Source of the DNA: Kosakonia oryzendophytica | Lineage (GTDB): Bacteria > Pseudomonadota > Gammaproteobacteria > Enterobacterales > Enterobacteriaceae | Assembly: GCF_900094925.1 (NCBI RefSeq) | Contig: NZ_FMAY01000009.1 | Location: 124,001-188,000 of the forward strand | Length of the DNA stretch: 64,000 bases | Direction: 5' to 3' | Part shown: one piece after another, positions 36,225-44,953 of the stretch | How the letters are laid out: each line of letters opens with the position of its first letter | How positions within the stretch are numbered: position 1 is the first letter of the stretch | Position numbers and translations under genes: made by a program | The notes under the pieces: model-generated | What the model saw: the letters and a program-made list of their open reading frames with translations, nothing else | Databases searched by the model: none | What the model was told of the DNA's origin: nothing

Positions 36225-37463
36225 TTAACGCGATGTGCTAATTGGCAGTTCATCCGCCCATTTTGTCGCCTGGTTCATCAGCTCGCTGACCATGGCGTTC
36301 GACAAACCTAATTGCGCCGCCACCTCGTTGGCTTCTTTCCAGATCCGTTGTTCATAGAGACGCGCCAGACGCAGATAAAGGTACAATTCACCACTGTGGC
36401 TTTGCAGGGCTTTTGCCACTTCCGGAGAGACGGTGATTTGCTCAAGCAACTCGTCAAGCGGCAGTCCAAGGATCACATCAAGCAAGGAGAATAAACCGAC
36501 CATAAATGCATCATTAATGGCATTATTGGCTGAGGTGCGCGCCGCCAGCAGTTCGCAGAATTTTGCGCGAATGAGGCTGAGATAATAGATCTCGGTGTTG
36601 CTCACCTCTTCAAACGAAGTCAGGCAAGCGACCAACACAAAACGGCGCATTTCGCTAATCCCAAGGTAAACCACCACGTCGCGTAATGATTGATTGCGAA
36701 AGCCGCTGATGCCGCGTGTGTTATAGAGAATATTCTGCGCATAGCGCATAATCTTGAAGGAAAGCGAGACGTCGCGTTTTAACAGATCTTCAATTTTATT
36801 TAAATTAGGTGATTCTACGTTCACTTCCTGCATCAATTTCAGTGCGAATGCCCGATTTTGCACCAATTTATTTCGCTTAGTGACAACCGGCTTGCTGAAA
36901 AAATACCCCTGAAACAAATTGAAGCCCATTTTTTTATAATTTTCGAATTCGTCATAGGTTTCCACTTTTTCCGCCAGCAAAACGGTATGGCGTAATGAAT
37001 CACGGTTGGAACGAATAAACTGGCTTATTTCGTCGCGCGAACCACTCCTTATATCAAATTTAATAACGTTGACATACGGCATAAATGAATCCCATGCGTT
37101 ACCGGGCACGAAATCATCCAGTGCGATGCGAAATCCGCTGTTATGTAAGCGTTTTACCGTTTCCAGTAGCTTGCCATCCGGCTTAGCATCTTCAAGTATT
37201 TCAATGACTACGCGATCTTTTGGCAACGTTTCCGCCAGGCCTTCCACCAACAGTTGGTAGGGGAAATTAACATATACCGTGCTGTTGTCACTTTTGCGTC
37301 CGACCGGGGCGCTAAGAAATTGTTCTTCAATTAATTGCGTGGTGGCTTGTTCCGCAGAGATATCCGGGAAACGGTTATCCATACTGTCCCTGAAGAGAAG
37401 CTCGTAACCGACGGTGTTTAATTGTTTATCAAATATCGCCTGTCTGGCCACAAAAGAATACAT
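36225..37463 (-). CDS. EAL-HDOD signalling protein (degenerate EAL)
   Basis: A 412-residue YuxH-type protein. The N-terminal half (about 1-200) is an EAL-fold domain, but the signature reads YELLFR rather than EALLR, and DDFV replaces DDFG, so phosphodiesterase activity is doubtful; QGYFFSKP is the remaining recognisable motif. The C-terminal half (about 200-395) is a HDOD domain (LLKRDVSLSFKIMRYAQNIL). Related proteins such as Vibrio CdgJ influence motility and c-di-GMP-linked behaviour. It is the last gene before nifQ, on the same strand but 197 bp away, so it is not obviously part of the nif regulon. Confidence 0.85.
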   Translation of the reverse strand: MYSFVARQAIFDKQLNTVGYELLFRDSMDNRFPDISAEQATTQLIEEQFLSAPVGRKSDNSTVYVNFPYQLLVEGLAETLPKDRVVIEILEDAKPDGKLLETVKRLHNSGFRIALDDFVPGNAWDSFMPYVNVIKFDIRSGSRDEISQFIRSNRDSLRHTVLLAEKVETYDEFENYKKMGFNLFQGYFFSKPVVTKRNKLVQNRAFALKLMQEVNVESPNLNKIEDLLKRDVSLSFKIMRYAQNILYNTRGISGFRNQSLRDVVVYLGISEMRRFVLVACLTSFEEVSNTEIYYLSLIRAKFCELLAARTSANNAINDAFMVGLFSLLDVILGLPLDELLEQITVSPEVAKALQSHSGELYLYLRLARLYEQRIWKEANEVAAQLGLSNAMVSELMNQATKWADELPISTSR

Positions 37464-37660
37464 TCGCTACCTCACACACCTGTTACTTTTGTATAAGTTT
37501 TCCAAATATATAGGCTACAGTAACACCCTGACTACTGGAACCGTGTGATTGCGGCAAAATATTTTACTTTTATTATTAAATAATAGGACAGTGGCGTGGG
37601 GATGCACAGATATTCAGACCCGATGAACCCAGTGGCACCGGGCCTGTTTACCTTAGGGCT

Positions 37661-38170
37661 TCAGGCAGGTTCAAAACAGTACGCGCGTTCGCAGCAAGCA
37701 TCACAACTGGGGGAGCGGCAGACCAGTTCGCCGTCGCTTTGCAGACAGCGCTGGCGATAGAAGAATTTTTTCCAGCGCATATTCTGGGTATTCATCTCAA
37801 CAAGGCGCGGAAAGCAGTCGCTCATCAACTCCCGCAACTCTTCGCGTGAATGTAGCCCCAGATCCTGCCAGAGATGATTAAACGCCAGCGACACGCTGGC
37901 GATGATCAGATGCATCGGCGCCGCATCAGGCGCCATATAGCACGCCAGCCACTGCGCCAGTTGCTGCCGTTCCTCCGTTCGGGTGGCGTTCAGTTCGCTC
38001 ATCACGGATTGTCGCAGCAGACAATCCGAAGGGATCTGCCCTGCTGGCGGCGAAAAATCAGCCTGCAGTGTTGCCCATTGCGCGGCATCAAGCCCCATCT
38101 TTAACGGATAACAGCCCTCGCCATGGGCATAAAGCCATAACAAACGCTGTAGCCAGTCGCGCGTCAACAT
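37661..38170 (-). CDS. nifQ: NifQ, molybdenum donor for FeMo-co
   Basis: The 169-residue protein carries the NifQ C-terminal cysteine signature C-x4-C-x2-C-x5-C in CRSPSCDACCERAYC (about residues 152-166), which holds an Fe-S cluster with molybdenum. NifQ supplies Mo to NifEN/NifH for cofactor assembly. Its ATG overlaps the nifB stop by one base (TGATG), so it is translationally coupled as the second gene of nifBQ. The length is close to that of Klebsiella NifQ (167 aa). Confidence 0.95.
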   Translation of the reverse strand: MLTRDWLQRLLWLYAHGEGCYPLKMGLDAAQWATLQADFSPPAGQIPSDCLLRQSVMSELNATRTEERQQLAQWLACYMAPDAAPMHLIIASVSLAFNHLWQDLGLHSREELRELMSDCFPRLVEMNTQNMRWKKFFYRQRCLQSDGELVCRSPSCDACCERAYCFEPA

Positions 38171-39564
38171 CAGGCCACCCCCTGGTCAGGCTGTTTTGCC
38201 GCGCACTGCTGACGCCAGCGTTGCCACCAACGCAGTAGCGCAGTATTGATCGGTTGCCAGGCATCGTCGACACAGGGCTGAATGCCGCGCGCTTCCAGCT
38301 TTTGCCACGGTGCGTAACCGATGCGTGCGCAAAACACCGCTTTCACATCCGCCAGCAACGCAAAGAGCGCATCACCTTCCTGCGGATCACATTCATCCTG
38401 TCCGCCGCAATATTTCGGGGTAAATCGCTCATTGACCAGCACCGCGCCCGCTGCCGACAAACTGTAGATGCGAAAGCGATCCGCATGACCAAAATGCGCG
38501 TCGATTACCTCACCGTGGGTCGACGCCACGGCAACCAGGCAGGCATCTTTTTCGTCGGCATCGCCTTTGGTCAGAATGCTGGCATGCAATTGCGTGCGGC
38601 GATAGAGCGTAGGCAACCAGGGTTGAGGCGACGCCTCGACGGGGAGCAGGGCAAACTGCTGGCTACGATCTTCCCCCAGCATACCAATGGCATCGGCGCG
38701 GCACTGCTGGCAGTGGGTCATTTGCGGCATCACCTCGCCGCACGTTTCCCGGACGCGGGCTGTCATCGCGGCATCCGGCTCCGGCTGACCCTTCAGACCA
38801 AACACCGTGCCGTGTTCGGGGCGGGCAATCAACGGCATAATATTATGAATAAACGCACCGCTGGCACGCAACTCACGGCTGACGTCCGCCAGTGCCTGGT
38901 CGTTAATACCGGGGATCAATACCGAGTTGATTTTTACCAGCACCCCTTTTTCCGTCAGGCGACGTACCCCGGCAAGTTGTCGGGCGATCAGTATTTCACC
39001 GGCTTCGCGCCCGCTGTAACGCTCACCGTCCAGCCACAGCCACGCATAGATCTGCGCGGCAATCTCCGGGTCGAGAGTATTAATGGTCACCGTAACATGA
39101 TCGACGCCCACATCCACCAGTCGATCCACCGCATCCGGAAGCATTAACCCATTGGTAGATAAACATAATTTCATATCTGGCAGGTGTTCCCGGATGAGCG
39201 CCAGGGTCGTAAAGGTACGGCTCATATTCGCCAGTGGATCGCCAGGACCGGCGATGCCCACTACCGATAACTGTGGAATAGCCGCTGCGACGTGGCGCAC
39301 TTTGGCGACCGCCTGTTCCGGCGTCAGCAGCGAGGAAGAGACCCCAGGCCGGGACTCATTGCTGCAATCAAATTTACGGTTGCAGTAATGACATTGCAGA
39401 TTACAGGCAGGGGCGACGGGCAGATGCATGCGTGCAAAATGGTGGTGACCGCTACGCGAATAGCAGGGATGCAACGCCACTTTGCCAGCCACAACATCAG
39501 ATAACGGTTCAGGCTGAACGGCCCGGCAGCGTGAACTGCCAACGGTGGATGAGCAGGAAGTCAT
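38170..39564 (-). CDS. nifB: NifB, radical SAM FeMo-co precursor synthase
   Basis: The 464-residue protein has a radical SAM domain with the CNLQCHYC motif (about residues 55-62; CNLQCHYCNRKFDC) that binds the 4Fe-4S cluster, and a C-terminal NifX-like domain (about 335-440; VASTHGEVIDAHFGHADRF). NifB inserts the central carbide and makes NifB-co, the 8Fe core of FeMo-co. The N-terminal HPCYSRSGHHHFARMHLPVA stretch is typical. It heads nifBQ with its own sigma-54 promoter at 39599 and NifA site at 39705. Confidence 0.97.
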   Translation of the reverse strand: MTSCSSTVGSSRCRAVQPEPLSDVVAGKVALHPCYSRSGHHHFARMHLPVAPACNLQCHYCNRKFDCSNESRPGVSSSLLTPEQAVAKVRHVAAAIPQLSVVGIAGPGDPLANMSRTFTTLALIREHLPDMKLCLSTNGLMLPDAVDRLVDVGVDHVTVTINTLDPEIAAQIYAWLWLDGERYSGREAGEILIARQLAGVRRLTEKGVLVKINSVLIPGINDQALADVSRELRASGAFIHNIMPLIARPEHGTVFGLKGQPEPDAAMTARVRETCGEVMPQMTHCQQCRADAIGMLGEDRSQQFALLPVEASPQPWLPTLYRRTQLHASILTKGDADEKDACLVAVASTHGEVIDAHFGHADRFRIYSLSAAGAVLVNERFTPKYCGGQDECDPQEGDALFALLADVKAVFCARIGYAPWQKLEARGIQPCVDDAWQPINTALLRWWQRWRQQCAAKQPDQGVA

Positions 39565-39598
39565 GGGGATACCTTCGTTTCGGAGTCATAACCCCCAG

Positions 39599-39615
39599 TT
39601 GCAAATCTTGTACCG
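39599..39615 (-). promoter_or_regulatory. nifBQ sigma-54 promoter (-24/-12)
   Basis: The reverse strand reads CGGTACAAGATTTGCAA: GG (39613-39614), exactly 10 bp, then GC (39601-39602), followed by the nifB start about 36 bp downstream. It closely resembles the Klebsiella nifB promoter. Confidence 0.9.
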
Positions 39616-39628
39616 TGTACCGACTTTT

Positions 39629-39641
39629 TAACTTATTGAAA
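39629..39641 (-). promoter_or_regulatory. Candidate IHF site of nifB
   Basis: TTTCAATAAGTTA on the reverse strand fits WATCAA-N4-TTR with one mismatch and lies between the NifA site and the promoter. Confidence 0.45.
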
Positions 39642-39704
39642 AAAAGAGACTTAATTTCACTGCGCCCGCGTTGTGTTGTGAGTGTTGTGGCATTTGGCTG
39701 ACAT

Positions 39705-39720
39705 TGTGCCGAATGCCACA
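39705..39720 (-). promoter_or_regulatory. NifA upstream activator site of nifB
   Basis: TGT-GCCGAATGCC-ACA is a perfect TGT-N10-ACA NifA site about 90 bp upstream of the -24 element, 9 bp after the nifA stop. Confidence 0.88.
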
Positions 39721-39729
39721 AATCCGGGC

Positions 39730-41301
39730 TCACATTCTTGGCAAGGTGATATCCATGGTTTGAATGCGGTACGCCACCTGGCGCGGGGTCATCCCCAGTA
39801 AACGCGCCGCTTTCGCCTGCACCCAGCCGGCTTTTTCCAGCGCGGCAATCAACCGCTGACGTTCATCCAGTGAGTGATCGAGCCAGCTATCCTCCCGCGA
39901 TGTAGTGAGCGGGGGTTGCTTCGGCGTATTTTCCCGGTGATTAAACATGATCACGTCGCGATCGATCAGACCGCTTTCCGACATCACCGCCGAGCGTTCA
40001 ATGCAGTTTTCCAGTTCACGCACGTTGCCGGGCCAGTTGTAGCTCATCAACAGGCGGATGGCTCCATCGCTGATGCGTAGCGTACGGCTCTGGTTTTGCG
40101 CGATTTTACGCACCAGAAAGTGTGCCAGATCAGCAATGTCTTCCTGTCGCTCGCGCAGCGGGGGCAGGGAGATAGGCATCACATTGAGACGGTAGTAGAG
40201 ATCTTCCCGAAAATTCCCCAGCCGCACTTCCTCTTCCAGATTGCGATTGGTTGCCGCAATAATACGAACGTTCACCTGTAGCGTTTCGTCACCGCCGACG
40301 CGCTCCATTTCGCCTTCCTGCAAAATCCGCAGTAGCTTGGCCTGAAACGAGGCGCTGCTTTCACCAATCTCATCAAGAAACAGTGTGCCGCCGTCCGCCA
40401 GTTCAAAACGGCCTTTCCGCTGGCGCACCGCACCGGTGAATGCCCCTTTTTCATGACCGAACAGCTCACTTTCCAGCAGGGTATCGGGCAGGGCAGCGCA
40501 GTTAAATTTCACAAACGGCGCACCGGCGCGTGGCGAATTGTGATGGATAGCATTGGCGATCAGCTCCTTGCCGGTACCGCTTTCTCCCCGCACCAGCACA
40601 GTGGTATCCCAGCGGGAAACCTGGCGAATAATTTCCATGGTCTGGCGCATCGCCGGGCTATTGCCGACCATATTTTCAAAACCAAACGAGCGTGCCGTCG
40701 CACAGCCGCGCGGACGTTCATTATTTATCACCGTTGCGCGTGGGGAGGTGGCGGCGGGGCGCATCATCAGCCGTACCGTTTGCGCCACCAGGTTGGCGAC
40801 CGTTTCCAGAAAACGTGTGCAGGCGGGCAACCGCTCCTCGAAACGCGCCATCGGCTGCGCGGCCAGCACGCCCATCGGTTGTGATTGCAGCCCCATTAAT
40901 GGCACGGCGATAAACGGCAGGTTGTAGTCATACAGTCCCAGACGATCGAGAAAACGCTGATCGTCAGCCACGCGCGGAAGCACCAACGATTGCCCCTGCG
41001 ACAGTACCGTACCGACCAGCCCTTCTCCGGGCCGATAGCGGATCAGCGAACTGCCGGGAATCAACTCCTGATCGGCTTCCTGCAAGGCTTCAATACTGAG
41101 GATGGATTGTTGATTGTCGTACAGACAGATCATCCCGTGTTGCATAAACGCATCGTTGTGCAGCACGCACAGCACTTCCTGTAATGTCTGACCAATCTCT
41201 GTCGCCCGACTTAAGACCACGCTGATGCGTTGCATCGCGGTAAACTGCTGGGACAGGTCGAAGCGCCAGACGGGATTACCCGACTCGGTTCGCTGGGTCA
41301 T
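39730..41301 (-). CDS. nifA: NifA, sigma-54-dependent activator of nif operons
   Basis: The 523-residue protein has the three NifA domains: N-terminal GAF (about residues 22-170), AAA+ domain with Walker A GESGTGKE (about 239-246) and the sigma-54 contact loop GAFTGA (about 287-292), and a C-terminal helix-turn-helix ([20 protein letters not shown], near 490-510). It is nearly identical to Klebsiella NifA (524 aa). NifA binds TGT-N10-ACA sites and activates nifBQ, F, USVWZM, ENX, HDKTY and J. Its ATG overlaps the nifL stop (ATGA), so synthesis is coupled to NifL, which inhibits it. Confidence 0.97.
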   Translation of the reverse strand: MTQRTESGNPVWRFDLSQQFTAMQRISVVLSRATEIGQTLQEVLCVLHNDAFMQHGMICLYDNQQSILSIEALQEADQELIPGSSLIRYRPGEGLVGTVLSQGQSLVLPRVADDQRFLDRLGLYDYNLPFIAVPLMGLQSQPMGVLAAQPMARFEERLPACTRFLETVANLVAQTVRLMMRPAATSPRATVINNERPRGCATARSFGFENMVGNSPAMRQTMEIIRQVSRWDTTVLVRGESGTGKELIANAIHHNSPRAGAPFVKFNCAALPDTLLESELFGHEKGAFTGAVRQRKGRFELADGGTLFLDEIGESSASFQAKLLRILQEGEMERVGGDETLQVNVRIIAATNRNLEEEVRLGNFREDLYYRLNVMPISLPPLRERQEDIADLAHFLVRKIAQNQSRTLRISDGAIRLLMSYNWPGNVRELENCIERSAVMSESGLIDRDVIMFNHRENTPKQPPLTTSREDSWLDHSLDERQRLIAALEKAGWVQAKAARLLGMTPRQVAYRIQTMDITLPRM

Positions 41302-42785
41302 TGTGAGCCTCCGGTCAGTGAATGAAATAACGGGAAACGCAGGGTCAGGCAGGTGCCCCCTTCGGGGCGTGAGGTCAGTTCTATCGCACCGCGGTGGTGG
41401 GCCACCAGCGTCTGGATCAGGCGCAGCTCCATCCCTTTTCCCGGGGCATTTAATGCGTCGGGAGAGTGGGTGTAACGCACCTGGATCAGCGGCACATTGT
41501 CATTGATATAAAAGGAGAGCCAGCCATTTTCTTCACGGGCAAAAATTTGCGTTTGCGCGGTGAAATCACGCAGGCCAGCGGCAATATCCAGCGTTCTGTC
41601 GAGCCACAGGCTCAGGCAGGCAAGCAGTTGCGTGCGCTGACCAAAACCGACGAGTTGCGGTGAATCGAGCTCGATGTGCAGGTTTTTACCCTCATCAAAA
41701 CGGGTGTGATAGAGGGCGCGCAGATCATCAAAAAAGGGCTGCAACGGCCAGACTGCAGCGCTTTCCAGCTCCAGTGATGGGCGGCAACGTTGCAAACGCG
41801 CCATCGCTTCTTCGCCTTCACGCCAGGCTGCATCCAACGCCACATTATTGTGATCATCGCCATTCAGACGCCGTGCGGCCGCCAGCATATTGATAGGGCA
41901 ATTAAGCTGAATCAGCGCTGCATCCAGCGACTCGCGAATTGCCGCCAGCAGTTTGCCGGTGGTCATCTGTTGCTTGAGACGATCGAGACGCCCCTGTTCC
42001 CGTTGCTGCTGCTGTTGGGTATCGTCGGTGATCACCACCAGCGTGCGGGGTAACGCACTATCAATAAAGTAACGTCCGGCTTCTTCGCTAACGCCGGGGA
42101 GTGCCCAGCAGGTGACCGACAACCAGCGCACCACGCCACGGATCACGACCGGCAATACCTGACTGGTGGCCAGCTCTGCTTTGCGGGCGGAGAAATTCAG
42201 TTCACTGAGTAACTCTTTACCGCCGCAGTCGGCGCAAAACGTTTTATAGACCAGGTTGTCCATCACGACACGGTCGTATTCATCGACCACTACGACTGCC
42301 GCCGGAATATTGTTCAGCACCGCTTCCGTGAGCGTCATATGGTTACGCAGCCGCTGCTCCAGCGCATAGCTGGCGCTGATATCCCGCTGCATCGCCAGAT
42401 AGTGCTCCAGCACACCGAACTGATTGATAACCGGCGTAATGTCGATCTCCACCAGATAAAGGCTACCGTCCTGGCGGCGGTTAATCAGTTGTCCGCGCCA
42501 GGCCCGGCGTTGCAGTAGCGTCTGCCACATCTGCTGGTAAATTTCCCGCGGTGTTTGCTTACTCGACAACAGCCGTGGATTTTGCTGTAACAACTGTTCA
42601 AGGTCATAACCGGTCTGACGGCAAAACGCCGGATTAGCGTAGACGATCCGCGCATGGGGATCGGTCAGTGAGATCGCCACAGGCGCTTGTTCGACCATGG
42701 TAAAAAACAGGCCGGGATGCCGTTGAGTCAGCGCGCCGGCAATCTCTTCCGGCGCGGTGGCATCCATCATCATATTCAGAGTCAT
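41298..42785 (-). CDS. nifL: NifL, redox- and nitrogen-sensing anti-activator of NifA
   Basis: From the ATG at 42785, preceded by AGGAG, the protein has 495 residues, the Klebsiella length; an ATG at 42806 is rejected. Two PAS domains follow one another (about 22-135, the FAD-binding redox sensor, with NPAFCRQTGY; and about 145-265). The C-terminal part is a histidine-kinase-like domain in which the usual H-box phosphate-acceptor is lacking (QLNCPINMLAAARR) while the G/N box GKGMELRLIQTLVAHHRGAI is kept. It sequesters NifA when oxygen or fixed nitrogen is high, with GlnK relaying the nitrogen signal in Klebsiella. Confidence 0.96.
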   Translation of the reverse strand: MTLNMMMDATAPEEIAGALTQRHPGLFFTMVEQAPVAISLTDPHARIVYANPAFCRQTGYDLEQLLQQNPRLLSSKQTPREIYQQMWQTLLQRRAWRGQLINRRQDGSLYLVEIDITPVINQFGVLEHYLAMQRDISASYALEQRLRNHMTLTEAVLNNIPAAVVVVDEYDRVVMDNLVYKTFCADCGGKELLSELNFSARKAELATSQVLPVVIRGVVRWLSVTCWALPGVSEEAGRYFIDSALPRTLVVITDDTQQQQQREQGRLDRLKQQMTTGKLLAAIRESLDAALIQLNCPINMLAAARRLNGDDHNNVALDAAWREGEEAMARLQRCRPSLELESAAVWPLQPFFDDLRALYHTRFDEGKNLHIELDSPQLVGFGQRTQLLACLSLWLDRTLDIAAGLRDFTAQTQIFAREENGWLSFYINDNVPLIQVRYTHSPDALNAPGKGMELRLIQTLVAHHRGAIELTSRPEGGTCLTLRFPLFHSLTGGSQ

Positions 42786-42815
42786 CACGCACTCCTGGGG
42801 GGTCAACGTGGGTTA

Positions 42816-42831
42816 TGTCGCAGTTATGACA
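42816..42831 (+). promoter_or_regulatory. Remote NifA activator site, probably for nifF
   Basis: TGT-CGCAGTTATG-ACA is a perfect TGT-N10-ACA site. It lies about 270 bp upstream of the inferred nifF start site, and downstream of the inferred nifL start, in the nifL leader. Klebsiella nifF has its NifA site at about -263, so nifF is the likely target. Confidence 0.75.
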
Positions 42832-42884
42832 ATTTGTGCCACCTGTCGACTTTCGCCCGCACGCGGTCGGGCGCACATTAACCA

Positions 42885-42900
42885 TGCAAAGAGTGCACCT
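42885..42900 (-). promoter_or_regulatory. nifLA sigma-54 promoter
   Basis: The reverse strand reads AGGTGCACTCTTTGCA: GG (42898-42899), 10 bp, GC (42886-42887). It lies about 100 bp before the nifL start and has the GCATGG tail known from the Klebsiella nifL promoter. Confidence 0.87.
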
Positions 42901-43009
42901 TCTGCGGCATTAACAGGCGTTAACATTGATCCAGATCGGTATTCGACGGCATTAATCGCGTTGTTGCCCTGCGGGCGGGCACTGAGGACGAAATGTGCTG
43001 GCGAAAAAA

Positions 43010-43044
43010 TCATCACGATGGTGCGTGCGCGCCCGGTTTGGTGC
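43010..43044 (-). promoter_or_regulatory. Paired NtrC-like sites of nifLA
   Basis: On the reverse strand GCACCAAACCGGGCG (43030-43044) and GCACCATCGTGATGA (43010-43024) each keep the GCACCA half of the NtrC consensus GCACCAACATGGTGC. Their centres lie about 162 and 142 bp upstream of the inferred nifL start site, equal to the -163 and -142 positions known in Klebsiella. Confidence 0.65.
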
Positions 43045-43066
43045 AGGTTTTGCTCATCCGTAAACC

Positions 43067-43082
43067 TGGCACAGCCTTCGCA
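43067..43082 (+). promoter_or_regulatory. nifF sigma-54 promoter
   Basis: TGGCACAGCCTTCGCA has GG (43068-43069), 10 bp, GC (43080-43081), about 64 bp upstream of the nifF ATG. It is a near-consensus TGGCAC-N5-TTGC element with TCGC at the -12. Confidence 0.9.
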
Positions 43083-43145
43083 ATATCCTGTCTGATTCCT
43101 GCCTTTTCATGGCGGATTAATCCTTTTTCCTGACAGGAGCATGCA

Positions 43146-43676
43146 ATGGCTACTATTGGTATTTTTTTCGGCACCGATACCGGCAAGACCCGCAAAATCG
43201 CCAAACTTATCCAACAAAAACTGGGGGAGGCGGCGGCTTCGCCGGTCAATATCAATCGCACCGATCTGGCGACCTTTCTCTCTTATCCGGTTCTGGTGCT
43301 CGGCACGCCGACGTTGGGCGACGGGCAACTGCCAGGGCTGGAAGCGGGGTGTGAAAGCGAATCCTGGGGCGAATTTATGGCGCAGCTTGCCGGAACCAGC
43401 CTGAGCGGTAAAACCGTGGCGTTATTCGGGCTGGGGGATCAGGTCGGCTATCCGGATAATTTTGTCAGTGGTATGCGCCCGCTGTATGACACGTTGAAAA
43501 ATTGCGGGGCGCAGGTGGTTGGTCTGTGGCCGAAAGAAGGTTATACATTCAACGCCTCCCAGGCGCTGGAGGCGGATAAATTCGTGGGGCTGGTTATCGA
43601 TCAGGACAATCAGTATGACCTCACCGACGAACGGATAGATGCCTGGCTGGAAAGCCTCAAACCGGCGATTCTGTAA
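43146..43676 (+). CDS. nifF: NifF, flavodoxin electron donor to nitrogenase
   Basis: The 176-residue protein is a long-chain flavodoxin. The FMN phosphate loop is GIFFGTDTGKTRKIAKLI (about residues 5-22), with LGTPTLGDGQLPG and FGLGDQVGYPDNF as the flavin-stacking loops. NifF carries electrons from NifJ (pyruvate:flavodoxin oxidoreductase) to NifH. It is the only gene of its unit and is divergent from nifLA across a 360-bp regulatory region (42786-43145) that holds both promoters, the NtrC pair and the remote NifA site. An ACAGGAG ribosome site precedes the ATG. Confidence 0.97.
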   Translation: MATIGIFFGTDTGKTRKIAKLIQQKLGEAAASPVNINRTDLATFLSYPVLVLGTPTLGDGQLPGLEAGCESESWGEFMAQLAGTSLSGKTVALFGLGDQVGYPDNFVSGMRPLYDTLKNCGAQVVGLWPKEGYTFNASQALEADKFVGLVIDQDNQYDLTDERIDAWLESLKPAIL

Positions 43677-43696
43677 CCGCGCACTATCGGGTGTCA

Positions 43697-43725
43697 GGCC
43701 TGATGACCTAAAAACGCATCAGGCC
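43697..43725. terminator. Hairpin between convergent nifF and nifM
   Basis: GGCCTGATG and CATCAGGCC form a perfect 9-bp stem with an 11-nt loop, including the nifM stop. It likely serves as a transcription barrier for both directions; no long T run follows. Confidence 0.6.
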
Positions 43726-44516
43726 GATGCATCGTTAAGTAATGTCGCCAGCCAGCGGCGTTGCCATTGTTGCTGCTGGAGGCTGTACAGGTGTTCCCGC
43801 GCTTTTACCAGTGCCTCGTTTTTTGCCATCGGCGCGGGTTCCCGGATGTGCTCACACCATACTAAATGCCAGCCCAGCGCGGTTTCAATGGGGGCGCTAA
43901 CGTCATTTTCTTTCAGCGCAAACAGCGCCTGTTCCAGCTCCGGGTAGAGTAATCCCCGGCTGATCCAGCCCAGCCGACCGCCCTCCAGCGCGCTGGGGCA
44001 GTGAGAATAGCGCTGCGCCAGCAGGTTGAAAGCCGTGCGGGTGCGAACGATTTCCTGATGAAAATGCGCTACCTGGCGTCGCACCGTTTCGCCATCGTGA
44101 TCTACCGTTACCAGCAAGTGCGAGGTTAAACGTTGTTCCGGGCGCATAAACTGCGCCTGATGTTGCTGATACCAGGCCAGCACCTGGATGTCATCGGGCT
44201 GAGGCGCTGACGCGGCAACGCGGGTGAATTGCATCTCCATCAGCGCATGGTGGCGGATCACGGCCTGGCGATCCGCTGCGGAAAAGGGCGTCTCATCAAG
44301 CTGAGGCGCAAGGGAGGCGGCGACGGCGCTGAGCACCGCGTCCGGGATGTTTTCTCCGCCCGCGGCCTCGACCACCGCCGTTTCCAGTCGTTTCTGGCGT
44401 ACCCAGGCTGCCTCGAAGGCCGCTTTCTGCGCGGCAGGAAGGGCGTCCGGCTCACAGCACCAGCGCGACAACGCCAGACGTCGCTTGGCAAAACGCGCCC
44501 AAGCTGGCTCTTTCAT
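43719..44516 (-). CDS. nifM: NifM, parvulin-type isomerase needed by NifH
   Basis: The 265-residue protein has an N-terminal helical region and a C-terminal parvulin/rotamase domain (about residues 125-220), with RLTSHLLVTVD, FNLLAQRYSHCPSALEGGRL and SAPIETALGWHLVWCEHI matching the PPIase core. NifM is needed to make active, stable NifH. It is the last gene of nifUSVWZM; its ATG shares a base with the nifZ stop (TAATG). Confidence 0.95.
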   Translation of the reverse strand: MKEPAWARFAKRRLALSRWCCEPDALPAAQKAAFEAAWVRQKRLETAVVEAAGGENIPDAVLSAVAASLAPQLDETPFSAADRQAVIRHHALMEMQFTRVAASAPQPDDIQVLAWYQQHQAQFMRPEQRLTSHLLVTVDHDGETVRRQVAHFHQEIVRTRTAFNLLAQRYSHCPSALEGGRLGWISRGLLYPELEQALFALKENDVSAPIETALGWHLVWCEHIREPAPMAKNEALVKAREHLYSLQQQQWQRRWLATLLNDASA

Positions 44517-44953
44517 TACTCCTCCACCAATATCATGGCGCTGGCAGGTACCTGGAAACTACGCGTCGAAAAGGTGACAATGTAACTTTCACCGTTGTCG
44601 CCCTGATCGGTTGCCGCAATTTGCCCCTGCGCACCAGCGGCAATCACCACCTCGCCGTTGATGGCTAACGCACAGCGGCACACGATATGGTCGCCATACT
44701 GAAACTGACCGGCGTGCCACGGTGCGCAGGCCGGGAGCAGCTCCTCTTCCCGACAGCCGACAATCAGGTCGCTGTCGAGAAAATGGATCTGGTAGATGAT
44801 CTGGTCCATCAAAAATGTTCCCCATTCGCGCACAAAACCGGTAGTGCCACGGCGCACCAGCAAGTCGCCACGCCGGTAACCGAACAGAGTGCCGTCGTTG
44901 CGGATCGCGCGTGTCACGCGCACCTCTTCGCCAAAGGCATATTTTTGAGTCAT
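44516..44953 (-). CDS. nifZ: NifZ, P-cluster maturation factor
   Basis: The 145-residue NifZ has the conserved N-terminal FGEEVRVTRAIRNDGTLFGY and the RRGDLLVRRGTTGFVREWG beta-rich core. NifZ promotes formation of the second P-cluster of NifDK. It overlaps nifW by four bases (ATGA) and touches nifM, so all three are coupled. A TCSR-like C-terminal extension is absent; length is close to that of Klebsiella NifZ (148 aa). Confidence 0.95.
   Translation of the reverse strand: MTQKYAFGEEVRVTRAIRNDGTLFGYRRGDLLVRRGTTGFVREWGTFLMDQIIYQIHFLDSDLIVGCREEELLPACAPWHAGQFQYGDHIVCRCALAINGEVVIAAGAQGQIAATDQGDNGESYIVTFSTRSFQVPASAMILVEE

Noticed and set aside
37615..37646. Terminator after nifQ
   Set aside because: CAGACCCG and CGGGCCTG pair at 7 of 8 positions, but with a long loop and no T run on the leftward strand; too weak to call.
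42786..42806. Longer NifL starting at 42806
   Set aside because: The ATG at 42785 has AGGAG at 6 nt and gives the Klebsiella length; the longer start has no ribosome site.
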